A stretch of 64,000 nt of DNA from the NCBI GenBank assembly GCA_963786625.1, contig CAWAZS010000004.1, forward strand, positions 827,720 through 891,719, written 5' to 3'. Shown here one piece after another: positions 17,813 through 26,597 of the stretch. The first letter of the stretch is position 1; each line of letters begins with the position of its first letter. This DNA is from CAIWHR01 sp963786625 (GTDB lineage Bacteria > Pseudomonadota > Gammaproteobacteria > Burkholderiales > Casimicrobiaceae). Both the position numbers and the translations under genes were made by a program. The notes under the pieces were generated by a model that was not told the origin of the DNA, made no database searches, and saw only the letters and a program-made list of their open reading frames with translations.

Positions 17813-18780
17813 GGCCCGGCGCTCCGGTCGACGCGGGGCGGTTGGGGTTGCGTGGGGCCGCCTTCAGGCGGCGTCGCTCGTCCGGCTGAAGCCGGACCCA
17901 CGGGCGCCGCGGCTCGTCCGGCTGAAGCCGGACCCACGGGCGCCGCGGCTCGTCCGGCTGAAGCCGGACCCTCGGCAGACGCGCCCGCCCCGGCCTCGGC
18001 GACGAGCGCGGACAGCTTCTGGCAGTGGCGCGCGAACGTCGTCGACACGCGGAAGTCGTCGCCACGCGGGAACGGCTCGTCGATCGCGACCTCCGCGATG
18101 ACGCGGCCGGGGCGCGGGCCCATCACGGCCACGCGCGTCGAGAGGAACACGGCCTCGTAGATGCTGTGGGTGACGAAGACGACGGTGAGTCCGCGCGCCG
18201 CCCAGAGCGCCGCGAGCTCGCCGTCGAGCCGCTGCCGCGTGAATTCGTCGAGCGCGCCGAACGGCTCGTCCATCAGCAGGAGATCCGGCGCGTTGGCGAG
18301 CGCGCGCGCGATCGACACGCGCATCTGCATGCCGCCGGAGAGCTCGCGCGGAAAGTGCCGCGCGAATTCCGCCAGGCCGACCTGCTCGAGCGCGGCGATG
18401 GCGGTCTGCGTCGCGGTGGCGCGCTCGACGCCGGCGAGATCGAGGGGCAGCCGGACGTTGGCTTCGACGCGCGCCCACGGCATCAGCGTCGGCGCCTGGA
18501 ACACGAACCCGAGCCGGCGTCCGGGAATGCCGGTGGCCGCGAAATCGCCGCCCCACCAGCGCAGCGCCCCACTGCTCGGTGCGATCAGCCCGGCGATCAG
18601 GTTGAGCAGCGTGGTCTTGCCGCAGCCCGACGGTCCGAGCAGCGTCAGGAACTCGCCGTTGCGGATCGCGAGGTCGACCGGGGCGAGCGCGCGCGTGCCG
18701 TTCGGGTAGACCTTCTCGGCGCCGGCGATCGCGACGACGGGCGCGGCGCCGCGGTCGTTGGCAGAGACGGGCAGCGTCAG
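17809..18780 (-). CDS. ABC transporter ATPase (SsuB/TauB-like) with a repeat-derived C-terminus
   Basis: The domain runs from VVAIAGAEKVYPNGT through Walker A (LGPSGCGKTTLLNL), signature (LSGGMQMRVSIARAL), Walker B (LLLMDEPFGALDEF) and H-loop (VVFVTHSIYEA). No ATG or GTG precedes the domain in frame; a CTG at 18780, next to the binding-protein stop, or an undetected frame slip must supply the start. The last ~50 residues are not ATPase sequence: they translate the palindromic repeat array at 17857-17969, giving three copies of GPASAGRA spaced 12 residues apart, then run directly into the permease start. Substrate as for the binding protein, unknown. Confidence 0.85.
   Translation of the reverse strand: MTLPVSANDRGAAPVVAIAGAEKVYPNGTRALAPVDLAIRNGEFLTLLGPSGCGKTTLLNLIAGLIAPSSGALRWWGGDFAATGIPGRRLGFVFQAPTLMPWARVEANVRLPLDLAGVERATATQTAIAALEQVGLAEFARHFPRELSGGMQMRVSIARALANAPDLLLMDEPFGALDEFTRQRLDGELAALWAARGLTVVFVTHSIYEAVFLSTRVAVMGPRPGRVIAEVAIDEPFPRGDDFRVSTTFARHCQKLSALVAEAGAGASAEGPASAGRAAAPVGPASAGRAAAPVGPASAGRATPPEGGPTQPQPPRVDRSAGP
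17857..17969. repeat. Composite REP-like palindrome array, 36-bp period, inside the ATPase 3' end
   Basis: GCCGCC-TTCA-GGCGGC (17857-17872) is followed by three copies of the palindrome GTCCGGCTGAAGCCGGAC at 17880, 17916 and 17952, exactly 36 bases apart. The same two palindromes form the array at 34912-35120. The period is a multiple of three, so the ATPase reading frame passes through unbroken. Such GC-rich palindromes resemble REP/REPIN elements mobilised by RAYT transposases; none is encoded in this window. Confidence 0.85.
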
Positions 18781-19757
18781 GGCAGCACCCTCACGTCACG
18801 GACGATCGACAGCGTCCACGCCTGCGCGTAGTCGACGTTCGACCTCGCGAGACCGGTCGTGCGGAGAAACTCCACCGTCTGCTGCCATCGCGCGTCGGTC
18901 ATCGTCAGCAGCCCCGCCGTCGGCGCGTCGCCGCCGGTGACGATCGCGTACTCGCGCATCTTGCGATGGCCGTAGGCGAGGAGCTCGTCGGACATCTGTG
19001 GATTGTCGCGCCGGATGAGCGCGTTGCCGGGCGCCGGATTGGCGAGATAGCTCTTCCAGCCTTCGGCGGAGGCGCGCACGAATCGCGTCAGCGCATCGGC
19101 GCGCTTGGCCAGCAGGTCGCGCCGCACGGCCAGCACTTCGGAGTAGGGCGGATAGCCCTGCTCGGCGAGCAGGAACACGGCGGGCCTCACGCCGCCCTTC
19201 TCGATCGAGAACGGCTCCGACGTCGCGAAGCCCTGCTGCGACAGCTTCCGGTCGACGAGGAACGGCTGGACGCTGAACGCGTAGGGCCGCTTCTGGTCGT
19301 CGGTGAAACCGTAGCGCTGCTTCAGCCACGGCCAGAACGTCGTGTTCGCGGCCGCGCTCACCGCGATCGGCCTGCCCTTGAGCTCCTCGAGCTTCGCCAC
19401 GCCGGGGTGCGCGATGATCACCGTCGGATTCCTCTGGAACGTCGCGGCGATCGCCGTGACCGGGACGCTCTGCTCGACGGCGGAGAGCACCTGCAGCGCA
19501 TCGCCCATCACCACGTCGAGCTGGCCGGCGGCGAGCAGCTGCAGGCCGTTGACCTGCGGACCGCCCATGCGGATCGTCACGTCGAGTCCGTGCCTGCGGT
19601 ACGTGCCTTCGGCGAGCGCCTGGTAGTAGCCGCCGTGCTCGGCCTGCGCGAGCCAGTCGGTGGCGAAGACGAGACGGTCGGTCTGCTGTGCCTGCGCGAG
19701 GGCGGAAGCGGCGGCAGCGATGATGGCGAGCAGCAGGCGGCAGGCGAGGCGGGGCAT
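18777..19757 (-). CDS. NMT1/THI5-type ABC substrate-binding protein
   Basis: Periplasmic binding protein of 326 residues. The start at 19757 gives a standard Sec signal peptide (MPRLACRLLLAIIAAAASAL, cleavage after AQA). The mature part shows ATDWLAQAEHGGYYQALAEG and DVVMGDALQVLSA, the signature of the NMT1/THI5-like family (SsuA, ThiY and related). An upstream ATG at 20393 would run through another gene and is not credible. Operon order is binding protein, ATPase, permease, with overlapping or adjacent ends. The ligand could be a sulfonate, nitrate, pyrimidine precursor or nitrile-type compound; nothing in the operon decides this. Confidence 0.87.
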   Translation of the reverse strand: MPRLACRLLLAIIAAAASALAQAQQTDRLVFATDWLAQAEHGGYYQALAEGTYRRHGLDVTIRMGGPQVNGLQLLAAGQLDVVMGDALQVLSAVEQSVPVTAIAATFQRNPTVIIAHPGVAKLEELKGRPIAVSAAANTTFWPWLKQRYGFTDDQKRPYAFSVQPFLVDRKLSQQGFATSEPFSIEKGGVRPAVFLLAEQGYPPYSEVLAVRRDLLAKRADALTRFVRASAEGWKSYLANPAPGNALIRRDNPQMSDELLAYGHRKMREYAIVTGGDAPTAGLLTMTDARWQQTVEFLRTTGLARSNVDYAQAWTLSIVRDVRVLP

Positions 19758-19889
19758 CGGAGTCCGGTCGGCGGAGGCACGGGCGTCGGCGCAGGCGCCA
19801 TTATGCGCAGGTTCCCGCCGGTGTGCCCGGCCCGGATTCGACGTCCGAAAACGGCGAGCCGGCGTGCGCGGCGCTGTCATAATCCGCCC

Positions 19890-21330
19890 ATGCCGCTCGA
19901 TCCGGACACCTGCTACCGCGCGCTGAGGACGCACGATCCCCGCTTCGACGGCCGGTTCTTCGTCGGGGTTTCGTCGACGCGCATCTATTGCCGGCCGGTG
20001 TGCACGGTGCGCCTGCCCCGGCGCGAGAACTGCCGCTTCTTCGCCAGCGCCGCGGCGGCCGAGGTCGAGGGCTACCGGCCGTGCCTGCGCTGCCGTCCGG
20101 AGCTCGCGCCGGGAAACGCCAGCATCGACGCGGGCGCGCGCCTGGCGCAGGGCGCCGTGGACCTGATCGAGAACGGCGATTCTCGACGCGGGCGGCATCG
20201 AGCGGCTGTCGGAGCGCGTCGGCGTGACGAGCCGCCATCTGCGGCGCATCTTCGACGCGGAGTTCGGGGTCTCGCCGATCGAGTATGCGCAGACGCAGCG
20301 CCTGCTGCTCGCGAAGCGCCTGCTCACCGACACCGCGCTGCCCGTCACCGAGGTCGCGCTGGCCAGCGGGTTCGCGAGCGTGCGGCGCTTCAATGCGCTG
20401 TTCAGGGCACGCTACCGGATGGCGCCGGGCCGATTGCGCGAGGCGCGCGACGGCGCGGCCCTCCCGGCCGCGCTGGCGTTCGAGCTCGCATTCCGGCCGC
20501 CGTACGACTGGAAGTCGATGCTCGTGTTTCTCGGCCATCGGGCGATCGACGGCGTCGAGACGGTGACCGACGACGCGTACGCGCGCACGGTCCGCATCGC
20601 GCATCGCGGAACGCCGCACGTCGGCCGCATCGAGGTGCGGCGCTCGCCGCGCAGGGCTGCGCTGCTGCGTCTCGGTGTCGCCGACGCTCGCGCGCGCGGT
20701 GCCGGCGGTGCTTTCGCGGGTGAAGCACGCGTTCGACCTGGCCTGCGATCCGGCGGTGGTCGCGGCCACGCTGGGGCCGCTCGCTGCGGCGCGTCCGGGA
20801 CTGCGCGTCCCCGGCACCTTCGACGGCTTCGAGCTCGCAGCGCGCGCCATCGTCGGCCAGCAGATCTCGGTGCGCGCGGCGCGCACGGTGCTGGGCCGGC
20901 TCGCCCGCAACTTCGGCGACGCGGCGACGATCGACGGCGGCGATGCGTTGACCCGGCTGTTTCCCACCGCCGCGCGCATCGCTGCGGTGGCGCCGCGCGA
21001 GCTCGTCGACCTCGGCCTGACCCAGGCGCGCGCGCGGGCACTGATCGGACTCGCCGCGGCCGTCGCGTCGGGGAGGATCCCGCTCGAGCCGGAGAGCGAC
21101 GTCGAGGCGGCCGTCGCCGCGCTCGCCGCGACTGCCCGGGGATCGGCGCGTGGACCGCGAATTACATCGCGATGCGGGCGCTGCGCTGGCCGGACGCGTT
21201 CCTCGCCAACGACCTCGTCGTGCTGAAGGCACTGGACGAGACGCAGCCCGCGCGCGCGCTGCGCCGCAGCGACGCGTGGCGCCCCTGGCGCGCGTATGCC
21301 GTGATGCACCTTTGGAGGAATGCCGGATGA
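19890..21330 (+). CDS. Ada N-domain / AraC HTH / AlkA glycosylase fusion (three frame slips)
   Basis: DNA alkylation repair protein. The N-terminus is the Ada zinc domain (YCRPVCTVRLPRRENC, RPCLRCRPE), whose first cysteine takes methyl groups from phosphotriesters. An AraC-type HTH follows (LSERVGVTSRHLRRIF, EYAQTQRLLLAKRLL), then an AlkA N-domain and 3-methyladenine glycosylase (RAIVGQQISVRAARTVLG, LPGIGAWTANYIAMRALRWP with the HhH motif and catalytic Asp in WPDAFLANDL). Frame changes occur near 20175, 20690 and 21135. The stop overlaps the ogt start (ATGA), so both repair proteins are co-expressed. Size after correction is about 480 residues, normal for the fusion. Confidence 0.87.
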
Positions 21331-21871
21331 ACACCACTGTCTATTTCGATCGCATTGCGTCCCCGCTGGGCCCGATGGTGCTGGCGAGCGACGGCGACGC
21401 CCTGACGGGCGCCTGGTTCGACGGGCAGCGGCATCAGCCGCCCGTCGGCCCCGACTGGCAGCGGCGCTCCGACCTGCCGATCCTGCGGCGCGCGGCGGCG
21501 GCGCTCGCCGAGTACTTCGCGGGCGAGCGGACCGCGTTTCGACCTGCCGCTGTCGCCGGCGGGAACGCCGTTCCAGCGCGCCGTGTGGGCGGCGATCGCG
21601 GACGTGCGCTACGGCGAGACGATCGCGTATCGGGAGCTCGCCGCGCGCGCCGGCCGACCGCGGGGCGTTCGCGCGGCGGGCGCGGCCACCGGGCGCAACC
21701 CGCTGTCGATCGTCGTGCCCTGCCATCGCATCATCGGCGCGGACGGCGCGCTGACCGGCTACGCCGGCGGGCTCGCGCGCAAGCGCTCGCTGCTCGCGCT
21801 CGAGCGTGGCGGCGCCGCCGCGGCGCGCGGCACCGCGAATGGCGCGCGAGCGCGTCGCCGCGCCCGCCTGA
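21327..21871 (+). CDS. ogt: Methylated-DNA--[protein]-cysteine S-methyltransferase (one or two frame slips)
   Basis: Suicide repair enzyme removing O6-alkyl groups from guanine. The N-terminal domain (YFDRIASPLGPMVLASDGD) is followed by FQRAVWAAIADVRYGETIAY and the active-site motif IVVPCHRIIG with the acceptor cysteine, then GYAGGLARKRSLLALE. One extra T near 21537 (GCGTTTCGAC) breaks the frame; a second slip near 21810 would bring the protein to the stop at 21871, otherwise the frame runs into the next gene. Partner of the Ada-AlkA fusion upstream. Confidence 0.85.
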
Positions 21872-21887
21872 CCGGGTTCCCGATCCG

Positions 21888-22756
21888 GTGCGCCAGTCCG
21901 ACGTCGCGCGGCTCGTCCTGCTCGCCGCCATCTGGGGCGCATCGTTCATCTTCATCCGCGTGCTCGCGCCCGCGCTGGGGCCGGTGCTGACGGTGACCAC
22001 GCGCGTGCTGATCGGCGGCGCCGTGCTGATCGCCTATTGCCGCGCCATCGGCTTCGACACCGGCCTCTCCCGCCACTGGCGCCAATACGTCGTGATCGGC
22101 CTCGTCAACTCGACGCTGCCGTTCATGCTGTATGCGTTCGCCGCGCTGCACCTGCCGGCGTCGTACTCGGTCATACTCAACTCGACGACACCGCTGTTCA
22201 CGGCGCTGCTGGCGGTCCCGCTGCTCGGCGAGCGTCTGACCGCGGGCGAAGATCGCGGGACTCGTCGCCGGAGCGGCCGGTGTCGCGCTGGTGAGCCGCG
22301 CGGGACCCGTCGTCCCCGACCTGTGGTTCGCGGCTGCCGTCGCCGCGTGCCTCGCCGCGACGCTCTGCTACGCGGCGTCGAGCATCTACATGAAGAAGCG
22401 CGCGGCCGGCGCGAAGCCGCTGGCGATCGCGGGCTGGAGCCAGATCTTCGCCGGGGTCGCGCTGCTGCCGCTCGTGCCCTTCGCTCCGCCGAGCGCCCCG
22501 ATCACGCCGCTGATCGCCGCCAACGTCCTGGGGCTCGCGCTGCGTGTGCAGCTCGATCGCGTACGTGCTCTATTACCGCCTGATCGCCGACGTCGGCCCG
22601 ACGCGCGCGCTGACGGTCGCGTTCCTGATGCCGGCGTTCGGCATGCTGTGGGGGGCGCTGTTTCTCGACGAGTCGATCACGCTGCCGATGATCGCCGGCT
22701 GCGCGCTGATCATCGGCGGCACGGGCGCGGTGCTGCGCCCCGGCGCACGGCAATGA
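21888..22756 (+). CDS. EamA/DMT-family transporter (two frame slips)
   Basis: Ten-helix drug/metabolite exporter of the inner membrane. The GTG at 21888 gives MRQSDVARLVLLAAIWGASF, the usual EamA start. The first repeat includes GASFIFIRVLAPALGP and ends with LLAVPLLGERLT; the second repeat has SIAYVLYYRLIADVGPTRAL and MLWGALFLDESITLPM. Extra single bases near 22247 and 22543 split the gene over three frames; correction gives about 289 residues. Substrate unknown; the position behind the alkylation-repair genes does not define it. Confidence 0.85.
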
Positions 22757-22894
22757 CGGGGAACGACGCGCCGGCCGCAGGGAACGTCGCGTCTTCGACG
22801 CCCGGCTCCCTGGACTCCGGCGATTGCGCTTCCGATTGTCGACGACCCGGCCGGTCGCCGGCGGCGAGATCGGATCCTTTCTGTCGCAAACCGA

Positions 22895-23422
22895 TCAATT
22901 GGGCGGATTGACCACCACGAACTGCGATCCCTGGGGCTGGTACCAGGTGGTGCCACATTGCTGGTAGACGACGCCACCGTAGTTCACCGGCACGCAGCCT
23001 GGCGGAACGGTGGCTACCATCGAGCCGATCACGGCCGAAGTCACGGCAACCGCGGTGCCGACCGCTGCCGCTCTCGCGACCGGGTGATAGTCGTTGTCCC
23101 AGCCGTTGTCCACGTCGACGTTGACGTTCCGTTCGACGTTGACGTTGTTGACGCTGCCGCTGCGCACATTGTTGGTGCGCGTGTCGGCCCTGCTGTTGTT
23201 GACTTGCGCACTCTGCCTGGCGCCGCCACCCGCCGCCTGCGCGCCGCCGCCGCCACCGCCACCCGCCGGCGCGCGCGCCGCCGCCACCGCCGCCGCCGCC
23301 ACCCCTCCCGCCGCCCCCGCCCCGCGGTCACCCGCGGCATCGGCGTAGGGGGCCATGGCGAAGCTGGCCACGACGAGGGCGGCGAACGCGGCCGGAAGCA
23401 ATCTGCCGAATGGTCTTTGCAT
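22895..23422 (-). CDS. Secreted Gly/Asn-rich protein of unknown function
   Basis: 175 residues with a Sec signal peptide (MQRPFGRLLPAAFAALVVAS, cleavage near ADA). An Ala/Gly-rich stretch (residues ~30-70) leads to an unusual polar strand-like repeat, VNNVNVERNVNVDVDNGWDN, then a hydrophobic Gly-containing helix (AAAVGTAVAVTSAVIGSMVA) and a C-terminal motif with two cysteines (GCVPVNYGGVVYQQCGTTWY, then QFVVVNPP). The ending resembles the YYxNGVYYQ...VVVxPP endings of proteobacterial periplasmic proteins of unknown function. It lies 12 bases behind the DUF2092 gene, presumably co-transcribed. A similar NINVNRNTNINR tract occurs in the DUF3300 protein at 51024-52271. Confidence 0.75.
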   Translation of the reverse strand: MQRPFGRLLPAAFAALVVASFAMAPYADAAGDRGAGAAGGVAAAAVAAARAPAGGGGGGGAQAAGGGARQSAQVNNSRADTRTNNVRSGSVNNVNVERNVNVDVDNGWDNDYHPVARAAAVGTAVAVTSAVIGSMVATVPPGCVPVNYGGVVYQQCGTTWYQPQGSQFVVVNPPN

Positions 23423-23434
23423 GTTGGCGCTCCT

Positions 23435-24212
23435 CTACTTTGTCTTCCGCGGAACGATCTCGATCTTGGTCGCCCCCTTGGGCGGCGTGAACCTGAAAGC
23501 CGAGTCCTTGAAGCCGGGTTTCAGATTCCAGTCGAACACCTGGACCGACTGCGGACGCGCTTCGTCGCTGCGGTTGGTGATCACGACCTTGCGCGGCAGC
23601 GGCTTGTTCCCGGTGGCGATCCAGATCTGCCAGTCGATCTTGCCCTGCCGAAAGGCGTAGTGGTCGCATAGATCGTCGTCGATGAAATCCTGGCCGGCAT
23701 TCATCGCCGATTCGATCTTGCCGAGAGGTGCGGCCGGGGTGCCCCAGACGAAAGAGGTCCTGCATCGGGATCTGCACGCCGTACTTTGCCTCCAGCCGGT
23801 CGATCAGTCCGCCGATCGTGTCGGAAAATTCGACCGTCGAGTAATACTTCTGCGCGGGTGTGTACAGCGTGACCGTCTTGCCGTCGTAGAACAGCTCACG
23901 TGCGGAACGGGCGCTGTGCATCCGCACGCGCAGCTTGTCCGGGCGCTCGACGTCCATATTGGCGGTCGCCGTGTGCTGGAGCTTCTGGCCATCCGCGAGC
24001 ACGCGCTCGCCGGTCAGTTCGGTCGACACCCGGAAGCGCTTCAGCGTGTGCAGAAACGCGCCCATGTCCTTGAGGGCCTGGATCGACGCGGGATCGACGG
24101 CGCTCGCCGCGGGCTGGGCGGCACCCACCGGCGCAGTCTGCGCAGATACGCCCGGGGCCGCGAGCGACATTGCCAGCAGGCCGAGCACCAGCATCTTTCG
24201 TACCATGGTCAT
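23435..24212 (-). CDS. DUF2092-family periplasmic protein (one frame slip)
   Basis: Signal peptide (MVRKMLVLGLLAMSLAAPGV, cleavage at VSAQ). The mature protein matches DUF2092: AFLHTLKRFRVSTELTGERV, DKLRVRMHSARSARELFYDG, TLYTPAQKYYSTVEF, and a late LolA-like beta region (DWQIWIATGNKPLPRKVVIT). The fold is presumably related to LolA/LolB lipoprotein-binding folds. A frame slip near 23745 joins the two halves, giving about 258 residues. It is probably the first gene of a two-gene operon, with an FNR-type inverted repeat 114 bases upstream. Confidence 0.8.
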
Positions 24213-24325
24213 CTCCGGGGTTGGAAAAAATCCTCGAGCAAGGCCAACCGCCTGGCCTGTTCGCCACGGTGGAAGCTCGGCGGAATCCGAATGTACATCA
24301 TGACCTCGGGGCGCGTTGCCCGGTA

Positions 24326-24339
24326 TTGACCGGTGTCAA
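24326..24339. promoter_or_regulatory. Perfect TTGAC-N4-GTCAA inverted repeat
   Basis: TTGACCGGTGTCAA has two exact 5-base half-sites, the spacing of FNR/CRP-superfamily operators. It lies in the 473-base divergent gap 24213-24685, 114 bases from the minus-strand DUF2092 start and about 345 bases from the plus-strand SYLF start. The rest of that gap shows no gene; a GGAGGGAGC ribosome-binding site precedes 24686. Related sites: 40031-40044, and with mismatches 14590 and 45373. Confidence 0.45.
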
Positions 24340-24685
24340 CGATCGACCGCCCTGCAAGGCCGCATGTCCCTCTTTGGCGCATGGGAACGGAGGCGTGAGT
24401 CCGGCCGGCGTCGAATCGCGACAGTCGGGAGCCGATCCCTGCCGAGCCGGCTGGGCTCCCGCGTGAAGCCATTGGCGTGGTTTGCCTTCGCCGTGCTGAG
24501 CCAGATCAACAAATCGTGGCGGCGTGCGCCTAGACTGCAGGTTTGGCCAATCCTGGCGAGCGACTCGTGCCGGCAACGAAGGAGCCAGCCGACAGCTCGG
24601 CCAGGCGGCAGCGGGGTTTTCGCGCAAGCGGGCCACCCCGTGACGCCGGCTCGTGAATCGGCAATCCAACTGAACCGGAGGGAGC

Positions 24686-25246
24686 ATGAATCGTCGCATG
24701 ATGATCTGGGCAATGGCTTTCGCGCTGGCCGCGCCCGGCGCCGCGCTTGGCGCGAGCAAGGCGGACGAGCAGGCGGAGGTGCGCAAGGCGGCGCAGGACG
24801 CGCTCGCCGCGGTCTACAAGGTGCAGCCGTCGGCGCGCAAAGCGGTCGAGGCGGCTGCCGGCTACGCCGCGTTCAGCAACTTCGGCATGAAGATCTTCAT
24901 CGCCGGCGGTGGCTCGGGCAAGGGAATGGCCGTCAACAACAAGACCAAGGCCGCGACGTACATGAAGATGGCCGAGATCCAGGCGGGCCTGGGCTTCGGC
25001 GTCAAGAAGTTCCAGCTCGTCTGGGTGTTCGAAACCGATTCGGCGTTCAACAACTTCGTCAACTCCGGATGGGAGTTCGGCGCGCAGGCGACCGCGGCGG
25101 CGAAGGCCGGCGACAAGGGTGCCGCCTACCAGGGGGCGGTGGCGGTGGCGCCGGGGGTCTGGCTCTTCCAGCTCACCGAAGGCGGCCTGGCGCTCGAGCT
25201 CACCGCCAAGGGGACCAAGTACTACAAGGACAACGATCTGAACTGA
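24686..25246 (+). CDS. SYLF/YSC84-domain secreted protein
   Basis: 186 residues with a signal peptide (MNRRMMIWAMAFALAAPGAA). The mature part is a SYLF domain: ARKAVEAAAGYAAFSNFGMK, GGGSGKGMAVNN, YMKMAEIQAGLGFGVKKFQL. Eukaryotic SYLF domains bind lipids; bacterial versions are exported proteins of unknown role. The strong RBS GGAGGGAGC precedes the ATG. A second SYLF protein is encoded at 26492-27177 on the other strand, with the AI-2E-family permease between them. Confidence 0.82.
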   Translation: MNRRMMIWAMAFALAAPGAALGASKADEQAEVRKAAQDALAAVYKVQPSARKAVEAAAGYAAFSNFGMKIFIAGGGSGKGMAVNNKTKAATYMKMAEIQAGLGFGVKKFQLVWVFETDSAFNNFVNSGWEFGAQATAAAKAGDKGAAYQGAVAVAPGVWLFQLTEGGLALELTAKGTKYYKDNDLN

Positions 25247-25294
25247 GTCGCGCGCCGGGCGCACGAAACCCTACCGATCAAGGCGGAACGACAC

Positions 25295-26597
25295 ATGAAT
25301 CTGCACGGCAAACCCGAGCGTGAACTCGAGCCCCGTGGCACCTCCGGACTGCTCGATGTCCTCATCCGTGCCGGGCTCATCTTCGCCTTGGTGGCGCTCT
25401 GCTACCAGGTCTTCTCGCCGTTTCTGACATTGATGGTATGGGCGCTCATCCTCGCCGTCGCGCTGTATCCGATGCAGCAGTTCATGGCGGCGAAGCTGGG
25501 GGGCAGGCAAGGGCTTTCGGCGACCGCTGCTGGTGATTCTGGGCATCGTCCTGATCGTCGTCCCGACCGCCGTACTGATGAGCTCGCTCGGCGACTCGAT
25601 CCATCAACTGATCAACGACTTGCAGAACGATGCGCTCGAGGTCCCGGCGCCGCCCGAATCCGTGGCGGGGTGGCCGATCATCGGCGAGAAGGTGCATGCG
25701 ACATGGTCGCAGGCGCACGACGATCTTCCGGCCCTCGTCCAGAGCATGCAGCCGAAGATCGGCGATCTGGCGAAGTCCGCGCTTGCCTTCGTCGCCAGCA
25801 TCGGCGGCGGCCTTCTGCAGTTCCTCGCCTCGTTCATCATCGCCGGCATCGTCATGGCTTTCGGCGAGTCGGGCAGCCGTGGCAGTCTCGCGATTTTCGA
25901 GCGTGTCGCCGGCGTTGAACGCGGCGCCGAGTTCACCAGGCTGGCCACGGCGACGATTCGGGCCGTCGCGCAGGGCGTCATCGGCGTCGCCTTCATTCAA
26001 GCGATCATCGTCGGCCTCTGCCTGCTGGTCGCCGGCGTGCCCTGGGCCGGCATTCTGGCGGTGATCGTTCTGGTGCTCGGCATCGCCCAGGTGCCGGCGC
26101 TGATCGTCACGCTGCCGGCCATCGGCTACATCTGGTGGCTCGGGGAATACGGGAACGTCGAGGCGATCGTCTACACGGTGCTGATCTTCGTCTCCGGAAT
26201 GACGGACAACGTGTTGAAGCCGCTCATGCTCGGCCGGGGCGTCGATGCGCCGATGCCGGTCATCCTGCTGGGGGCGCTCGGCGGAATGGCGAGCGCAGGG
26301 ATTCTCGGGATGTTCGTCGGGGCCACCCTGCTCGCGCTGGGCTACCAGCTTTTTACCGGTTGGGTGGCGTCCAACCGCGACGCGGAGGCGCGTCGCCCGG
26401 AGTCCGATTCGGCCGGGCAGGCTGAGTCCGCGAAGCACGAAAAAGAGGGCCCCGGACGGGGCCCTCGCGATTCGGAAATCGACTCGAAGCGCTACTTCTT
26501 CGCCGCCGCGGTGACCGCGGCGATCAGCTTGTCGGCGCCCTTGTTGGTGGCGCTCATCCGCACCAGGACGTCGGGCGGGAGCACCTTCTTCCCGTAG
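25295..26597 (+). CDS. AI-2E-family (PerM-like) membrane transporter (one frame slip, overlong 3' end)
   Basis: Inner-membrane protein with about eight helices: LIRAGLIFALVALCYQVFSP and LMVWALILAVALYPMQQ, then LLVILGIVLIVVPTAVL, QFLASFIIAGIVMAFGESG and GILAVIVLVLGIAQVPAL. The conserved SGMTDNVLKPLMLGRG belongs to the AI-2E_transport family, whose members export autoinducer-2, sodium/protons or unknown substrates. An extra base near 25517 breaks the frame. After residue ~380 the frame runs through the terminator of the opposite gene to 26597; a stop in another frame at 26425 is probably the true end, implying one more slip. Confidence 0.82.
26440..26466 (-). terminator. Rho-independent terminator of the minus-strand SYLF gene
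   Basis: On the minus strand a 9-base stem (GAGGGCCCC/GGGGCCCTC, 4-base loop) is followed directly by TTTTT (A-run 26440-26444 on plus). It begins 25 bases after the SYLF stop, the classical position. Confidence 0.85.

Noticed and set aside
19758..20393. N-terminal extension of the NMT1-type binding protein to 20393
   Set aside because: It lies opposite the Ada-AlkA gene and precedes a perfect signal peptide starting at 19757.
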